64,000 bases of DNA from Polaribacter cellanae (GCF_017569185.1 NZ_CP071869.1:496001-560000); one strand, 5' to 3'; positions 42,285-52,500 are shown, counted from the stretch's first letter. Program-made: numbers and translations. Notes: generated from the sequence alone by a model not told the origin.

Positions 42285-44123
42285 TTAATCTGCTAACTCT
42301 ATAATATCTAAACCTTTATATAGTTTTTTTAATCTTTTTTGTACATTTTTTCTTTCTAAAAAACGAGGCAATTCTGGTTTTACTAAAACGTTTCTATATA
42401 AAAGTTCTTCAATTAATGCTGTGTGTGTAATATTGAATTTCCCTGTATATAAATTCTCTAAACTTCCTCCTTCTTTTAAATACTTTAGCAAATCTATTAA
42501 TCCTGCTAAGTACACTGCATCTTTTGTTAAACCACCACCTCTATAAACTCTCATGGTTATATAATAGGCGATTCTTTCTGAAAATGCATATTTCTTACAA
42601 AGTTTCTTAAAAGTTTCAATAAATGTTAACCCATTTACCATAGATTGTACCCCAATTACTCTTCCTGCCAATAATCTTAAACGGTTTACAGTTAAACCTC
42701 CAACCAAATATTCTGCAATTACTGCAAGACCTTCTTGTAGTTGGTCATATCCTTCAAAACCTTCGTACATTTGCTTTAAAGGCTGGCGTTTTCCATTGCA
42801 ATACGTTAAAATGTGTGTGGCAACTTCATGCTGAATTAAAGCATCACACCTATTGGCATCTAAAGAAATTTCATCATTAATTAACAATTTTGTTTTGCTA
42901 ACCATAATTCCTGCAACATCATTTCTTATTTCTACAGTTAAATCTAAATTCGGAAACTTACTATTATAATAATCTATTTCCTTTTGCGCGTGTTCTGCAA
43001 ATTCTGTACAATTAAAACGACTTTCACTTTTCCTGGTTTCTCTCTTTGGAAAAGCTTTTAGAATCTTTTTAGCTTCTTTTAATACGTTTTTGTTGATAAC
43101 GCCATACAAACTTTCGCCTACAAATCTAAAATTATCTGTTCCACGTTCTTCTAACATGGTTAGTTGCTTTTCTATTTCTAAACGCTTTCCTCTTAAAATA
43201 AAAGCAATGGTTGGGTCTTCAATTTCATCTATAGGAATGTTGTATAGTTTTCGCTTTTCCAACTCTGGATCTATCGAAATTAATCGATATTTAAACGATG
43301 GAAGTTTCTTGAATTTATTCTCTTTAAATTTCTTCCATTCCTCGTTACTATTTACAGGAGTTGTTCTTAAAAGGAAAGACATTCTCTCGCTAATTGCTGC
43401 TAATTGCGTGTCCGATTCTCGGGTTACTCTGTCTATATGCGTTTTTCCAAGCATTAAATAATTCTCGAAACTATCTGTGGTTTGTACTCTAATAAATTCG
43501 TAAACTGCTCTTTTTATGGTTTCTGAAAAAACGCCATAAAATACTCTAAAAAACAAGGAATAAAGCTCGTTTGTAAGTGTATTTTTATATAAAACTGGTA
43601 CTTGAATTCCAATAATTAGCATTCCTGTTTTTTTGGAAGTATCTAAATCTACAAGTGGTTCTAAGTGTTTTGGATGTTTAGGGTTATGATCGCTTACATA
43701 CGCAGAAACATTTGGGTATGTAAGATTTAATTTATTAAAACCTTCTTCCAATGCCTTTGCGGTTTCTGAAGCAATTTTAACAGGACAATTAATATGAAAT
43801 TTCGTGCTCGTATTTTCGCTATCTGGCCAAACTTCTAGAGCTAAAAAAGTTTCAAATTTTTCTGATACAATTAATCTTATGGCTTCTAAAAGCTTTGTGA
43901 TATCTATACTTTCATCAACGATTAAGTAAGAAGCTTGTGTTTTTAATAATCTTGAGAAATAAACATCTGGTTCTTTAAATCTATAAACACAAATAAAAGG
44001 TAAAAATTTATCGATATGTAAAATTCCGTTATTTGGTAATTCGTAATTTAAAGGTGAATCGCTATGTATTTTCTCACAAATTTCTTGTATTATATTTGAA
44101 TCTATATGCTTGTTTTTACTCAT
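42285..44123 (-). CDS. QEGLA-motif (DUF1704) metallopeptidase-like protein
   Basis: The 612-residue protein matches the family named flavohemoglobin expression-modulating QEGLA motif protein (DUF1704/KIAA0895-like). It has a metal-binding HEVATH (HExxxH, His432-His437) and the name-giving YDQLQEGLAVIAEYLVGG about 40 residues later, as in gluzincin-like peptidases where a distal Glu is the third ligand. The C-terminus carries the VYRGGGLTKDAVYLAGL block. It is cytoplasmic. The named link to flavohemoglobin is from family annotation, not visible here. Its start overlaps the N-formylglutamate amidohydrolase gene by 8 bp. Confidence 0.88.
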   Translation of the reverse strand: MSKNKHIDSNIIQEICEKIHSDSPLNYELPNNGILHIDKFLPFICVYRFKEPDVYFSRLLKTQASYLIVDESIDITKLLEAIRLIVSEKFETFLALEVWPDSENTSTKFHINCPVKIASETAKALEEGFNKLNLTYPNVSAYVSDHNPKHPKHLEPLVDLDTSKKTGMLIIGIQVPVLYKNTLTNELYSLFFRVFYGVFSETIKRAVYEFIRVQTTDSFENYLMLGKTHIDRVTRESDTQLAAISERMSFLLRTTPVNSNEEWKKFKENKFKKLPSFKYRLISIDPELEKRKLYNIPIDEIEDPTIAFILRGKRLEIEKQLTMLEERGTDNFRFVGESLYGVINKNVLKEAKKILKAFPKRETRKSESRFNCTEFAEHAQKEIDYYNSKFPNLDLTVEIRNDVAGIMVSKTKLLINDEISLDANRCDALIQHEVATHILTYCNGKRQPLKQMYEGFEGYDQLQEGLAVIAEYLVGGLTVNRLRLLAGRVIGVQSMVNGLTFIETFKKLCKKYAFSERIAYYITMRVYRGGGLTKDAVYLAGLIDLLKYLKEGGSLENLYTGKFNITHTALIEELLYRNVLVKPELPRFLERKNVQKRLKKLYKGLDIIELAD

Positions 44124-44961
44124 GTAAATTGTATTCTTTATAAAATTCTTCTGCGTGTTTTTTTAACTCCGTTTTTAAATATTGCTCTACAGACTTTACC
44201 ACTTCTGGATACATTATTTGTGCTAATTCATCACAATAAATTTTAGCAATTTCGGTTGCTAAAACCAATGTATTCTTAAAATTCTGAGTAATATATTTTA
44301 AGAAATATCCATTTCCTTGAAAAGTATCGTTAATTTTTGAAGTCGCATTTATGCCATTTGGGAAAGGTGTTTTTTCTAACGTTTCTCTCCAAGATTCTAT
44401 TACTTTTCCAAAACGATTGTTATCTACATTGCTTGTTCCTAAATTCCAAGCTGGTACTTCTCTATCCCATCGTTTCCAGTTGTAAGAATGCATATCATAC
44501 ACTACACATATACCAAATTTTTCTTCTAATTTTTCGATTAATGCGTGTACAACTTTATAGAAGTTGGTGTGTTTCTGTAAACTTTTTTCTATTTGATTTT
44601 CTGTTAACGGATTTTTCCACAACTGTTTTCCCCAAGCATCTGTATAAATGGCATTATCTGGTGCTCTGTTTAGATCATACTCGAAACGAGAATCCATTCC
44701 AGCAATAACTATAGGATGCGATTTTACCATTTCTTTCGTTTCTGGGTCTTCTTCAAACCAGCGTTCGTAAGCTGTATGCAAACAATTATCCCATAATTCT
44801 TTTCTAAATTGATGCCCATCATGCACAGCTCCACAAGCATAATGCACATATTTATCAATTTTTATAGTAAAAGAATAGTCACTTGAAACTGCTTCAAAAG
44901 TTTCTTCGTTTTTAATCTTCGTTACAATTTCTTCAACAGTTAATTTTAACATATTAACCAA
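44116..44961 (-). CDS. N-formylglutamate amidohydrolase-like protein
   Basis: This 281-residue protein matches the N-formylglutamate amidohydrolase (HutG2/FGase) family: YACGAVHDGHQFRKEL, AGMDSRFEYDLNRAPDNAIY, VVYDMHSYNWKRWDREVPAWNLGTSN and NGINATSKINDTFQGNGYFLKYI. The DRAP-like and DMHS motifs supply metal ligands. The canonical enzyme releases formate from N-formylglutamate in histidine breakdown, but no hut genes are present. Its place between a QEGLA protein and a TerB-like protein suggests hydrolysis of another acyl- or peptidyl-glutamate bond. It overlaps both neighbours by 8 bp. Confidence 0.85.
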   Translation of the reverse strand: MVNMLKLTVEEIVTKIKNEETFEAVSSDYSFTIKIDKYVHYACGAVHDGHQFRKELWDNCLHTAYERWFEEDPETKEMVKSHPIVIAGMDSRFEYDLNRAPDNAIYTDAWGKQLWKNPLTENQIEKSLQKHTNFYKVVHALIEKLEEKFGICVVYDMHSYNWKRWDREVPAWNLGTSNVDNNRFGKVIESWRETLEKTPFPNGINATSKINDTFQGNGYFLKYITQNFKNTLVLATEIAKIYCDELAQIMYPEVVKSVEQYLKTELKKHAEEFYKEYNLHE

Positions 44962-45280
44962 TAATTTTCTTTAAAATTCCAAATACTTTTTTCTCGTAAA
45001 AATCGACAGAACCATCAGCAAAAAATACATTTTTAATGTTTCTTAATAATTCATCTTTTTCTGATTGTGTAAAATCGTTTTCGGAAAAATATTGCTGAAT
45101 TTTATCTAAATTTTCCTCCTCTGAATCCACTACAACTTCTGTATGAATTTTATGAAACGTCTTTTCATCGACTTTAGAAAGTATAAATTCTTGTTCGTTT
45201 TTATCTTCTATATGATTGCAATGTGCTGCGTATAAAAGCACATAAGCTTCAAATTCTTTTCTGGTCCAATCTAAATTCAT
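44954..45280 (-). CDS. TerB-like small protein
   Basis: I use the ATG at 45278-45280 (MNLDWTRKEFEAYVLLYAA), giving 108 residues. The longer frame upstream runs antisense-free into the sulfurtransferase gene in another frame and is not credible. The helical protein ends KNVFFADGSVDFYEKKVFGILKKI. This resembles the TerB-type repeat in which an ADG-x-V-x-x-x-E turn joins two helices. TerB domains bind membranes or metals in stress-response operons. It starts 2 bp after the sulfurtransferase stop and overlaps the amidohydrolase by 8 bp, so it is an integral part of the operon. The family call is tentative. Confidence 0.65.
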   Translation of the reverse strand: MNLDWTRKEFEAYVLLYAAHCNHIEDKNEQEFILSKVDEKTFHKIHTEVVVDSEEENLDKIQQYFSENDFTQSEKDELLRNIKNVFFADGSVDFYEKKVFGILKKIIG

Positions 45281-45282
45281 AA

Positions 45283-46122
45283 TTATAATGCTATTGGTAA
45301 ATTGTTTGTACTGCCCCACTCTGTCCAAGAACCATCGTAAACTGCAACATTTTTTACTCCTGCAATTGCTGCGCCTAACGCTAAAATTGATGCTGTAATG
45401 CCAGAACCACAAGTAAAAATTATTTGTTCTTTATTTTTATAGTCCTTAAAAATGTTTTTTAATTCTTCTGCGGATTTCATTTTACCACTTTGCTGCATTT
45501 CAATAAAAGGTAAACTCACAGAATTAGGAATGTGTCCGCTTTTTAAATCGTTTCTTGGTTCTGGTTCTGTTCCGTAAAAACGACCTTTTGAACGAGCATC
45601 TGCTATTAAAATGGCTTTATTTTCTATGGAATTTAGCACATCGTTTGTAAACTTTAATTTTTCTGGTTTGTAATAGACTTTAAAATTTCCTTTTTTAGGT
45701 TGATGTGTTTTAGGTGTTTCAATAGGATAATTTTTTGATTTCCATTCTGGAAAGCCTCCATCTAGAATAGCAATATTTTTAAAACCCATTAATTGAAACA
45801 TCCACCAAACTCTTGGTGAAGAATAAGTACCTAAATCGTCATAACAAACTAATACAGAATCTTTATTTATGCCTAATTCTTGGGCTTTTTCTTGAAATTC
45901 TTTGGGAGCTAAAACTGTATTTGGAAAAGGTACTTTCTTATCTGAAAACACATTTTTTAAATCAAAAAAAAGGGCTCCTTTAATCTGTTTTTTATCTGTA
46001 GAATTTTGTGATTTGTCAGTCACTTTCGGAATTGTACAATCTAAAATAATTAAATTTTCGTTCTCTAAATTGTTGTACAACCAATCTACAGAAACCAAAG
46101 GAGAGCTTATATGTAAGGACAT
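45283..46122 (-). CDS. Two-domain sulfurtransferase (rhodanese/MST type)
   Basis: The 279-residue protein contains two rhodanese domains. The N-terminal one (VSVDWLYNNLENENLIILDCT, VCYDDLGTYSSPRVWWMFQLMG) lacks an active Cys. The C-terminal one has the catalytic Cys238 in FTCGSGITAS and ends VAVYDGSWTEWGS. The CGSGxTA loop fits 3-mercaptopyruvate sulfurtransferase better than thiosulfate sulfurtransferase (which has CRKGVT). It moves a sulfane sulfur from the donor to a thiol acceptor. As first gene of the packed operon it may link sulfur chemistry to the ligase product, which is inference. Confidence 0.9.
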   Translation of the reverse strand: MSLHISSPLVSVDWLYNNLENENLIILDCTIPKVTDKSQNSTDKKQIKGALFFDLKNVFSDKKVPFPNTVLAPKEFQEKAQELGINKDSVLVCYDDLGTYSSPRVWWMFQLMGFKNIAILDGGFPEWKSKNYPIETPKTHQPKKGNFKVYYKPEKLKFTNDVLNSIENKAILIADARSKGRFYGTEPEPRNDLKSGHIPNSVSLPFIEMQQSGKMKSAEELKNIFKDYKNKEQIIFTCGSGITASILALGAAIAGVKNVAVYDGSWTEWGSTNNLPIAL

Positions 46123-46173
46123 AGCAAATGTGTTTTAAAATTTTAGTATTTTTTGAGAAACTCTCAATAAAAA

Positions 46174-46203
46174 CTTCTAGCTTCCAACTTCCAACTTCCA
46201 ACT
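46174..46203. repeat. Four 7-bp CTTCCAA-type tandem units
   Basis: CTTCTAG then three exact CTTCCAA units (46181-46201), in the gap between the two ligase-cluster transcripts. This is the same type of short, text-like repeat as at 11731 and 47286. Confidence 0.7.
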
Positions 46204-46208
46204 AAAAA

Positions 46209-47243
46209 CTAAGCTTCATCAACCAACTTCTTTAAGCTTGATTTTCGTCTAAAAGCAGCATCTTTTTCCAACACTTTACTTTCCATAAAATTAACTACCT
46301 TTTCTTGAACTCTTGTTTTATAAACTTTGTTCATATACGTAATTCCTCCAGGAGACATTACATTTACTTCTACTAATTTGCCTCCAATTACGTCAATACC
46401 CACAAAATAGAGTCCGTCTTTTACTAATTTTGGTCCAATTCTATTACACAATTTTTTTTCTTCTGCAGTTAGTTTATGTTTGGCAATACTTCCACCAGCA
46501 GAAACATTAGATCTATGATCTTTTTCCCCTGGAATTCTACGCATTGCACCAATTGGAACTCCATTTAAAATTAATACACGAACGTCTCCTTGATTTGCTC
46601 CTTCTATATATTCTTGCAGAATTACATAATCTGAACCACCATCGCTTTTGCTTATGTAAAAATCTAACAACGAATTAATATTTCCCATTGCCGATTTTTC
46701 AATTAAAATAACTCCAGAGCCACCAAAACCGTTCAAAGGTTTTAAAATCATTTTATCGGAAGGAGATTCCTCTATCATTTTAATTAAATAATCTTTGTTT
46801 TTAGAAACGTGTGTTACAGGAATAATCTCGTTGTTTGGATCTTCGAAAACAGCTGTATATAGTTTGTTATTAGCTTCACGCATTCCTTGTACAGAATTTA
46901 TAATGAAAACATCGTCTTTAACAGAGTCTAAGAAATTTAGCATTAAAGGATCTAAAGGTGGTTCTGCACGCATAAAAATAACATCGAAACCTGCCAAAGG
47001 AAGCATTTCTTCTCTTGTAGTTGTTTTGTTATAAAACGACTTTATATTGGATGGAACTTTTTCTGTTCTGTTTAAAATGGTACAAAAAGCGTTGGTAACA
47101 CTGTTTCTAATGGTTAAATTAGAAGGTGTACAAATGGCAACTCCATGCCCTCTTTTTACACATTCGTGAATTAAGGTTAATGATGTATCGTTTTCTGGAG
47201 ATTTTATGTTCTCCCATGGATACATTAAAAAACATACGTTCAT
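46209..47243 (-). CDS. Glutathione-synthetase-like ATP-grasp ligase 2
   Basis: The 344-residue protein is closer to classical GshB: MNVCFLMYPWENIKSPENDTS, FMRAEPPLDPLMLNFLDSV, MILKPLNGFGGSGVILIEK, LQEYIEGANQGDVRVLILNG, RSNVSAGGSIAKHKLT and VGIDVIGGKLVEVNVMSPGGI. All ATP-grasp nucleotide and metal positions look intact. It is paralogous to ligase 1, five genes downstream. The likely substrate pair is a gamma- or alpha-linked peptide and an amino acid; glycine is only one option. It lies 86 bp upstream of the sulfurtransferase gene. Confidence 0.9.
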   Translation of the reverse strand: MNVCFLMYPWENIKSPENDTSLTLIHECVKRGHGVAICTPSNLTIRNSVTNAFCTILNRTEKVPSNIKSFYNKTTTREEMLPLAGFDVIFMRAEPPLDPLMLNFLDSVKDDVFIINSVQGMREANNKLYTAVFEDPNNEIIPVTHVSKNKDYLIKMIEESPSDKMILKPLNGFGGSGVILIEKSAMGNINSLLDFYISKSDGGSDYVILQEYIEGANQGDVRVLILNGVPIGAMRRIPGEKDHRSNVSAGGSIAKHKLTAEEKKLCNRIGPKLVKDGLYFVGIDVIGGKLVEVNVMSPGGITYMNKVYKTRVQEKVVNFMESKVLEKDAAFRRKSSLKKLVDEA

Positions 47244-47285
47244 ATTTATTTTTTTAAAATTTTTAATTTCTTATTAAATAGAAAG

Positions 47286-47361
47286 CTTAGATCTTAAATC
47301 TGCGACTAAAAACTGCAACTGCCTACTAAATACTAAGACTGCTACTGCCAACTGAAGACTA
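47286..47361. repeat. Degenerate CAGT/CTGC short repeats
   Basis: A 76-bp tract reads as units such as CTGCGACTAAAAA, CTGCAA, CTGCCTACTAAATACTAAGA, CTGCTA, CTGCCAACTGAAGA. On the opposite strand this is AGTCTTCAGTTGGCAGTAGC, very like the tract at 11731-11770. It runs up to and includes the stop codon of the symporter gene. Confidence 0.6.
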
Positions 47362-48684
47362 CTTCACTTTATCATAATTATCGTCCCAATTTTTAGGTTT
47401 TGGTTCGTGTAATTTACCCAAAGATTTCGCAACCAACATAGATACAGTTGCATCTCCAGTAACATTTACAGTAGTTCTACACATATCTAAAGGTCTGTCT
47501 ACTGCAAAAATAAGTGCCAAACCAATGGGCAATAATTCCGCAGGAAAACCAATAGATTCTAAAACAATTACTAACATAACCATACCTGCACTTGGTACAG
47601 CTGCAGAACCTATAGAGGCTAATAAAGCTGTTAAAACAATTACTAATTGATTCGAAAAAGTTAAACCTTCTGGCCAAATAACTTGCATAATAAAAACGGC
47701 TGCAATACCTTGATATAAACTTGTTCCATCCATATTAATCGTTGCTCCAACTGGTAAAACAAACCCTGAAACTTCTTTATCTACGCCCAAATGTTCTTCT
47801 ACTCTCTCCATAGTTACTGGTAAAGTTGCTGCACTCGAACTTGTAGAAAATGCTAACAATTGTGCTGGACTTATTTGCTTTAAAAACCACATTGGCGATT
47901 TTTTTGTGTACACACTTACTAAAATTAAGTAGAAACCAATCATTAAAATTAAACCTCCAACTACACACAAAGCATAAACTAATAGTTTTAAGAGAATTTC
48001 GGTATCATCAAAAGCGATAATTACGTTTGCCAACAATGCAAAAACGGCATAAGGAGCAAAAAGCATAATTAAATCGACCATTTTCATAACCATTTCATTT
48101 AAAGAATCAAAGAAATCCATTAAAGGTTTGGCTTTTTTCTCTGGAATTAATAGTAATGAAATCCCTACAAACATGGCAAAGAATATAATTTGTAACATAC
48201 TTGCATCTGCAAAAGACTGAAAAATATTACTTGGAAAAATATCTACCAAAGCTTGCAAAGGACCTGCATCTTTTTGGGCAGATGCTTTTACCAACTTATC
48301 TGTAACTCCAGAATCTGATTCGTATTTTAATTTGATTTTTTCTATGGTATCTGGCGACATTCCAACACCAGGTTCAATTAAATTTACAATTCCTAAACCA
48401 ATAATAATGGCTATTAAAGTGGTTCCTACATAAATAGAAATTGTTCTTAGCCCCATTTCCTTAATTTTAGAAATATCTTTTAAATCGGATATCCCTTTAA
48501 TTAAAGAGGCTAAAATTAGTGGAACAGCTATTAGTTTTAATAAATTAATAAATATGGTTCCAAAAGGTTTTATCCAATCTGTAACAAATCCTTTTCCTCC
48601 ATCTAAAGTATTCATAATAAATCCAAAAATGATACCAAGTACCATTCCTATTAAAATTTTCCAGTGTAATGCTAAATTTTTCAT
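47359..48684 (-). CDS. Dicarboxylate/amino acid:cation symporter (DAACS, GltP-like)
   Basis: The 441-residue membrane protein has the SLC1/DAACS signature: FNLLKLIAVPLILASLIKGI-like second helix (seen as FINLLKLIAVPLILASLIKG), AFSTSSSAATLPVT (serine-rich hairpin HP1), GATINMDGTSLYQG and RTTVNVTGDATVSMLVA. It moves glutamate, aspartate or C4-dicarboxylates with H+ or Na+. It lies immediately upstream of ligase 2 on the same strand, 115 bp away, and may feed an acidic amino acid to the ligase pathway. Confidence 0.92.
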   Translation of the reverse strand: MKNLALHWKILIGMVLGIIFGFIMNTLDGGKGFVTDWIKPFGTIFINLLKLIAVPLILASLIKGISDLKDISKIKEMGLRTISIYVGTTLIAIIIGLGIVNLIEPGVGMSPDTIEKIKLKYESDSGVTDKLVKASAQKDAGPLQALVDIFPSNIFQSFADASMLQIIFFAMFVGISLLLIPEKKAKPLMDFFDSLNEMVMKMVDLIMLFAPYAVFALLANVIIAFDDTEILLKLLVYALCVVGGLILMIGFYLILVSVYTKKSPMWFLKQISPAQLLAFSTSSSAATLPVTMERVEEHLGVDKEVSGFVLPVGATINMDGTSLYQGIAAVFIMQVIWPEGLTFSNQLVIVLTALLASIGSAAVPSAGMVMLVIVLESIGFPAELLPIGLALIFAVDRPLDMCRTTVNVTGDATVSMLVAKSLGKLHEPKPKNWDDNYDKVK

Positions 48685-48807
48685 TAATTAGTTTAAATTA
48701 TTAAGAACTTGAAAGGTAAAAAAAATAATTAAAAATAGGTGTGACTTTATTCTTATATTGTGTCAGATTTATAGAAAACATCCATATTAATTTTAAAAAA
48801 CATAAAA

Positions 48808-49446
48808 ATGGCAGGTATTTTAGACTTATTAAATAGTGATTTAGGAAAACAGATCGTTTCTGGTGTAGCAGGTTCTACTGGAAATGATTCCAACAAAACA
48901 AATAGTGTTTTAACAATGGCTTTGCCAGTTTTAATGAAAGCTATGGAAAGAAATGCAGCTACTCCAGAAGGTGCACAAGGCTTACAAAAAGCATTAGAAA
49001 CAAAACACGATGGAAGTATTTTAGACAATCTTGGAAGTTTATTTGGTGGTGGAGTTGATGAAAGCGTGAAAAAAGATGGAGAAAATATTTTAGGGCATAT
49101 TTTAGGTCAAAAACAACAAGGTGTAGAAAAAGTTATTAGTCAGAAATCTGGTTTAGATGCAGGTTCTGTTGCAAATATTTTAAAAGTTGCTGCTCCAATT
49201 TTAATGGGTGTTTTAGGAAAACAAAAGAAAGAACAAAATGTTAGTGATTCTTCTGGTTTAGGTAGTTTATTAGGTGGAATGTTAGGTGGAAATGACACGA
49301 AAAATGAACAAAGTTTCTTGGAAAAAATCTTAGACGCAGATGGAGATGGAAGCGTTGTAGATGATGTTGCTGGAATGTTTTTAGGAGGAAGTAATAAAAA
49401 ATCTGGTGGACTTGGTGGTTTGTTAGGTGGTCTTTTTGGGAAATAA
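48808..49446 (+). CDS. DUF937 domain protein
   Basis: This 212-residue protein begins MAGILDLLNSDLGKQIVSGVAG and contains a DUF937 helix pattern (VAAPILMGVLGKQKKEQ). Its C-terminal half has Gly/Leu-rich repeats (LGSLLGGMLGG, LGGLLGGLFGK) and a short DADGDGS segment that could bind calcium. The family resembles YidB-like helical bundle proteins. It has no signal peptide. Function is unknown. It is monocistronic with a terminator 20 bp after its stop. Confidence 0.85.
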   Translation: MAGILDLLNSDLGKQIVSGVAGSTGNDSNKTNSVLTMALPVLMKAMERNAATPEGAQGLQKALETKHDGSILDNLGSLFGGGVDESVKKDGENILGHILGQKQQGVEKVISQKSGLDAGSVANILKVAAPILMGVLGKQKKEQNVSDSSGLGSLLGGMLGGNDTKNEQSFLEKILDADGDGSVVDDVAGMFLGGSNKKSGGLGGLLGGLFGK

Positions 49447-49468
49447 TATTTTCTGATTATAAAATAAA

Positions 49469-49502
49469 AAAAAGGTCTTTTATTAATTTGAAAGACCTTT
49501 TT
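49469..49502. terminator. Bidirectional terminator between DUF937 and the surface-protein gene
   Basis: AAAGGTCTTT and AAAGACCTTT are a perfect 10-bp inverted repeat with a TATTAATTTG loop, flanked by A and T runs, ending the convergent DUF937 and T9SS genes. Confidence 0.85.
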
Positions 49503-49524
49503 AGATTGAGGTAAATTTAACCTT

Positions 49525-52500
49525 TTACTTTTTCATAAACTTTTTGGTTACTTTTTTTCCTTCACTTGTTTCTATACTTAATAAATAAACGCCATTTTTT
49601 AGATTAGAGACATCTACTCTATTACTTCTAGTTTCTCTAATTTTGCTTCCTATAATATTAAAAATTGTAATCTTTTTAATATCTAATGTTGTCGAAATAT
49701 TTAAAAATTGATTTGTAGGGTTTGGGTAAACATCAAAATTAATTAAACTAATTTCTTCATTGGATAAAATCCCTGAACATTGTGCAACTGTTTCTACAAT
49801 ATTATTTTTAGTATTTAAAACCCAATTGTTTATTACTGAATTTGAATCATCATCCACAAAAATACATTTTAGATTAGGTGCTGTATCTGTTTCTACATTG
49901 CCAATTGTAGATAAATTTCCGTTTCTTAAATCTAAACTTGTAATATCTAGCCCACCAACATAGACAGAAATTATATTTTTATTATCAGAAAAGTTTAATT
50001 CCGTTAATTTAGAAGAAAAAGCTGTGAAATATCTTAGTACTGTATTTTTAGTTAAATCTATCTTTTCTATTAATGTTTCACTCATATCAAATTCTTGTAT
50101 TGCTGTAAAATTAGAAATACTTAAACTTGTTATTTTGTTATTAGATATATTTAATCTTCTTAACGCAATAGAAACTGTTGGTATTATTAAAGATGTCAAC
50201 TTATTATTACGAACATCTAAATAGTCTAAACTTGCATTATTACCTAAAATTAAATTTGTTAATTGATTGTTTCCTAAATACAAAGCAGTAAAATTATTAC
50301 TATAACTTAAATCTAAAGTTGTTAACTGATTACCAAAACAAATAAGCGTTTTTAATTGAGTAAAATCCTCTATTCCTGTTAGATTAGAAATATTTGAATT
50401 TCTAACATCCAGTTGGCTAATAGAATTAATATTAGAAGTTAAAACTTGTCCATCTAAAACATCATCTAAATTAAGATCAATTAATTTTTGCTCAAAATTA
50501 GCATCTGGTATGTTGGTTATTTTAGCAAAAGTTGCAGTAATGCTCTTGTCTGCATCCATTGTAACAGTTAATGGATTTGTAGTTCCTGTTGCATCTCCAG
50601 TCCACTCTATAAATTTAAAACCTGTATTTGCAGTTGCTGTTAAACTAACTGTTGCTCCATCTGCATAAGTTCCGTTTGTAGGATTTGGGTTTGTTGCAAT
50701 AGTTCCATTTACAGCAGTTGTGGTTAATGTTCGTTTAATTTGACTAAATTTTGCAGTTATGTTTTTATCTGCATCCATGGTAATTGTAAGAGGATTTGTG
50801 TTGCCAGAAGCATCACCAGACCAACCAGAAAACTCAAAACCTGTAACAGCAGTTGCTGTTAAAATTACACTTGCACCATCATTATAAACTCCGTTTGTAG
50901 GGTTTGGGTTTGTAGCAACAGTTCCATTATTTGCTGTTATTGTTAAAGTTCTATCCATTGAAACTGAAGAACCAAACTCATAAGGCCCTAAATCTACATT
51001 GCTATTAAATATTCTTGAATTTCCTAGAATATCTGTATTTAATGTTGACGGAATTTTAGAATTATCACCAGAATCTACTGCTGGAGATAAATTTGTTAGT
51101 GTAAAATCTCTAGAAGTTTCGTTTGTAAAATTAGGGTTTGTAGCAATAATGTTTGCTTTATTTGCACCAGCAACTTGAGACATAAAGTCTTGTGCAATAC
51201 AATTATAAGCACTTAAATTTCCATTTGCTTGCGAAGTACTATTTCCTATTGATTTTAAAAATGAATTAGAATTCGAAAAATTAGAATAAAATATAGAATT
51301 AGATGCTTCTAAATTTACATTTCCCCCAGCATTTTTAGATGCATTTACAACAGAAGAATTAGAATTTCCATTAGATATGTAATTGTTATGCGCAAAAGTT
51401 GAATTTACAATTTTTACATTTTGTGTAGAATTTAAATCTTGTCGAAACCAAATTGCACTTCCTGGTGAAGTAGCATCGCCTACATTGTCTAATTTATTAT
51501 CATAAATTAAACAGTTTAAAATATTTATATCTAAAGTTTTTCCTGCTTTTGCTCTAGAATAAAGCATTACCCCAAAAAGACCTAAATTATTTTTTATAAT
51601 GGTATTTTCAATATGTAAAGTTCCTTCAGAATCTATCATTCTTATAGCTCCACCTCTATTTGTTACTCCGTCTTTAATTGAACAATTTTTTATAGTTAAA
51701 TTTTTTATTCCTGTATTTACGAAAATTCCACTTCCTTCTTTAAAATCTGTAGAAGTACCAGTTGCTTGTCCATCTTGAATTGTAAAACCATCGATTATAG
51801 AATTATCTCCTTGTATTTTTATAACATTATAAGAATTTTCTCCTCTATTATTTCCTGAAAAGGCGACTCCTGTATCATCTGCGTTTAAATCTCCAGATAA
51901 AATAGTAACATTGGTTTTGGCATCTCTTTGAGATAGCATCGTTTCATTACCAACAAACCCACCATACACTTTTAAACCATTTATTCCAAAAGCTTTACTC
52001 CTGTCTGAAGCATGAGGAATATAAGTTCCTTTTGCAACCCAAACTTCACTAAAATTTGTATCAGCCTTACTTAATCCTTCGTTTAAATCTGTATAGGCAT
52101 CTGCCCAAGAATTTCCATTATTTGCGCCAGTTGCAGTTTTATTTACATAAATAGTAGCTCTTGGTGGAATAATATTAAAATATTGCACGCTCACTTTTTG
52201 TGATGCTAAATCTAAATAAGCTACATATAATTTATCTTGTGTAGCATTCAATTTTATTTGAGAACTTGGTGTAATTCCTGTAAAATTTAAGTTGATGTTT
52301 AAATCTGTTTTTACATTAGTACCTGCATTGTAAGAATATATTTTTAAATCGCTTGAAGGGTTGTAATGCATTACAAAATAAGAAGCTCCTAAAGTTTTAT
52401 ATTCTAAACCATAAATTCTATGACTTGGTATTTGATTATCACCAGTAATAGATGCCTCATTTTGAAAACGTAATTGTCTTTGTGCATTACTTCCTCTTCT

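Noticed and set aside
44954-45412. 152-residue reading frame extending into the sulfurtransferase gene
   Set aside because: The first 44 codons lie inside the sulfurtransferase gene in a different frame and are Cys/Arg/Trp-rich. The ATG at 45278-45280 starts the family-like sequence, so the extension is spurious.
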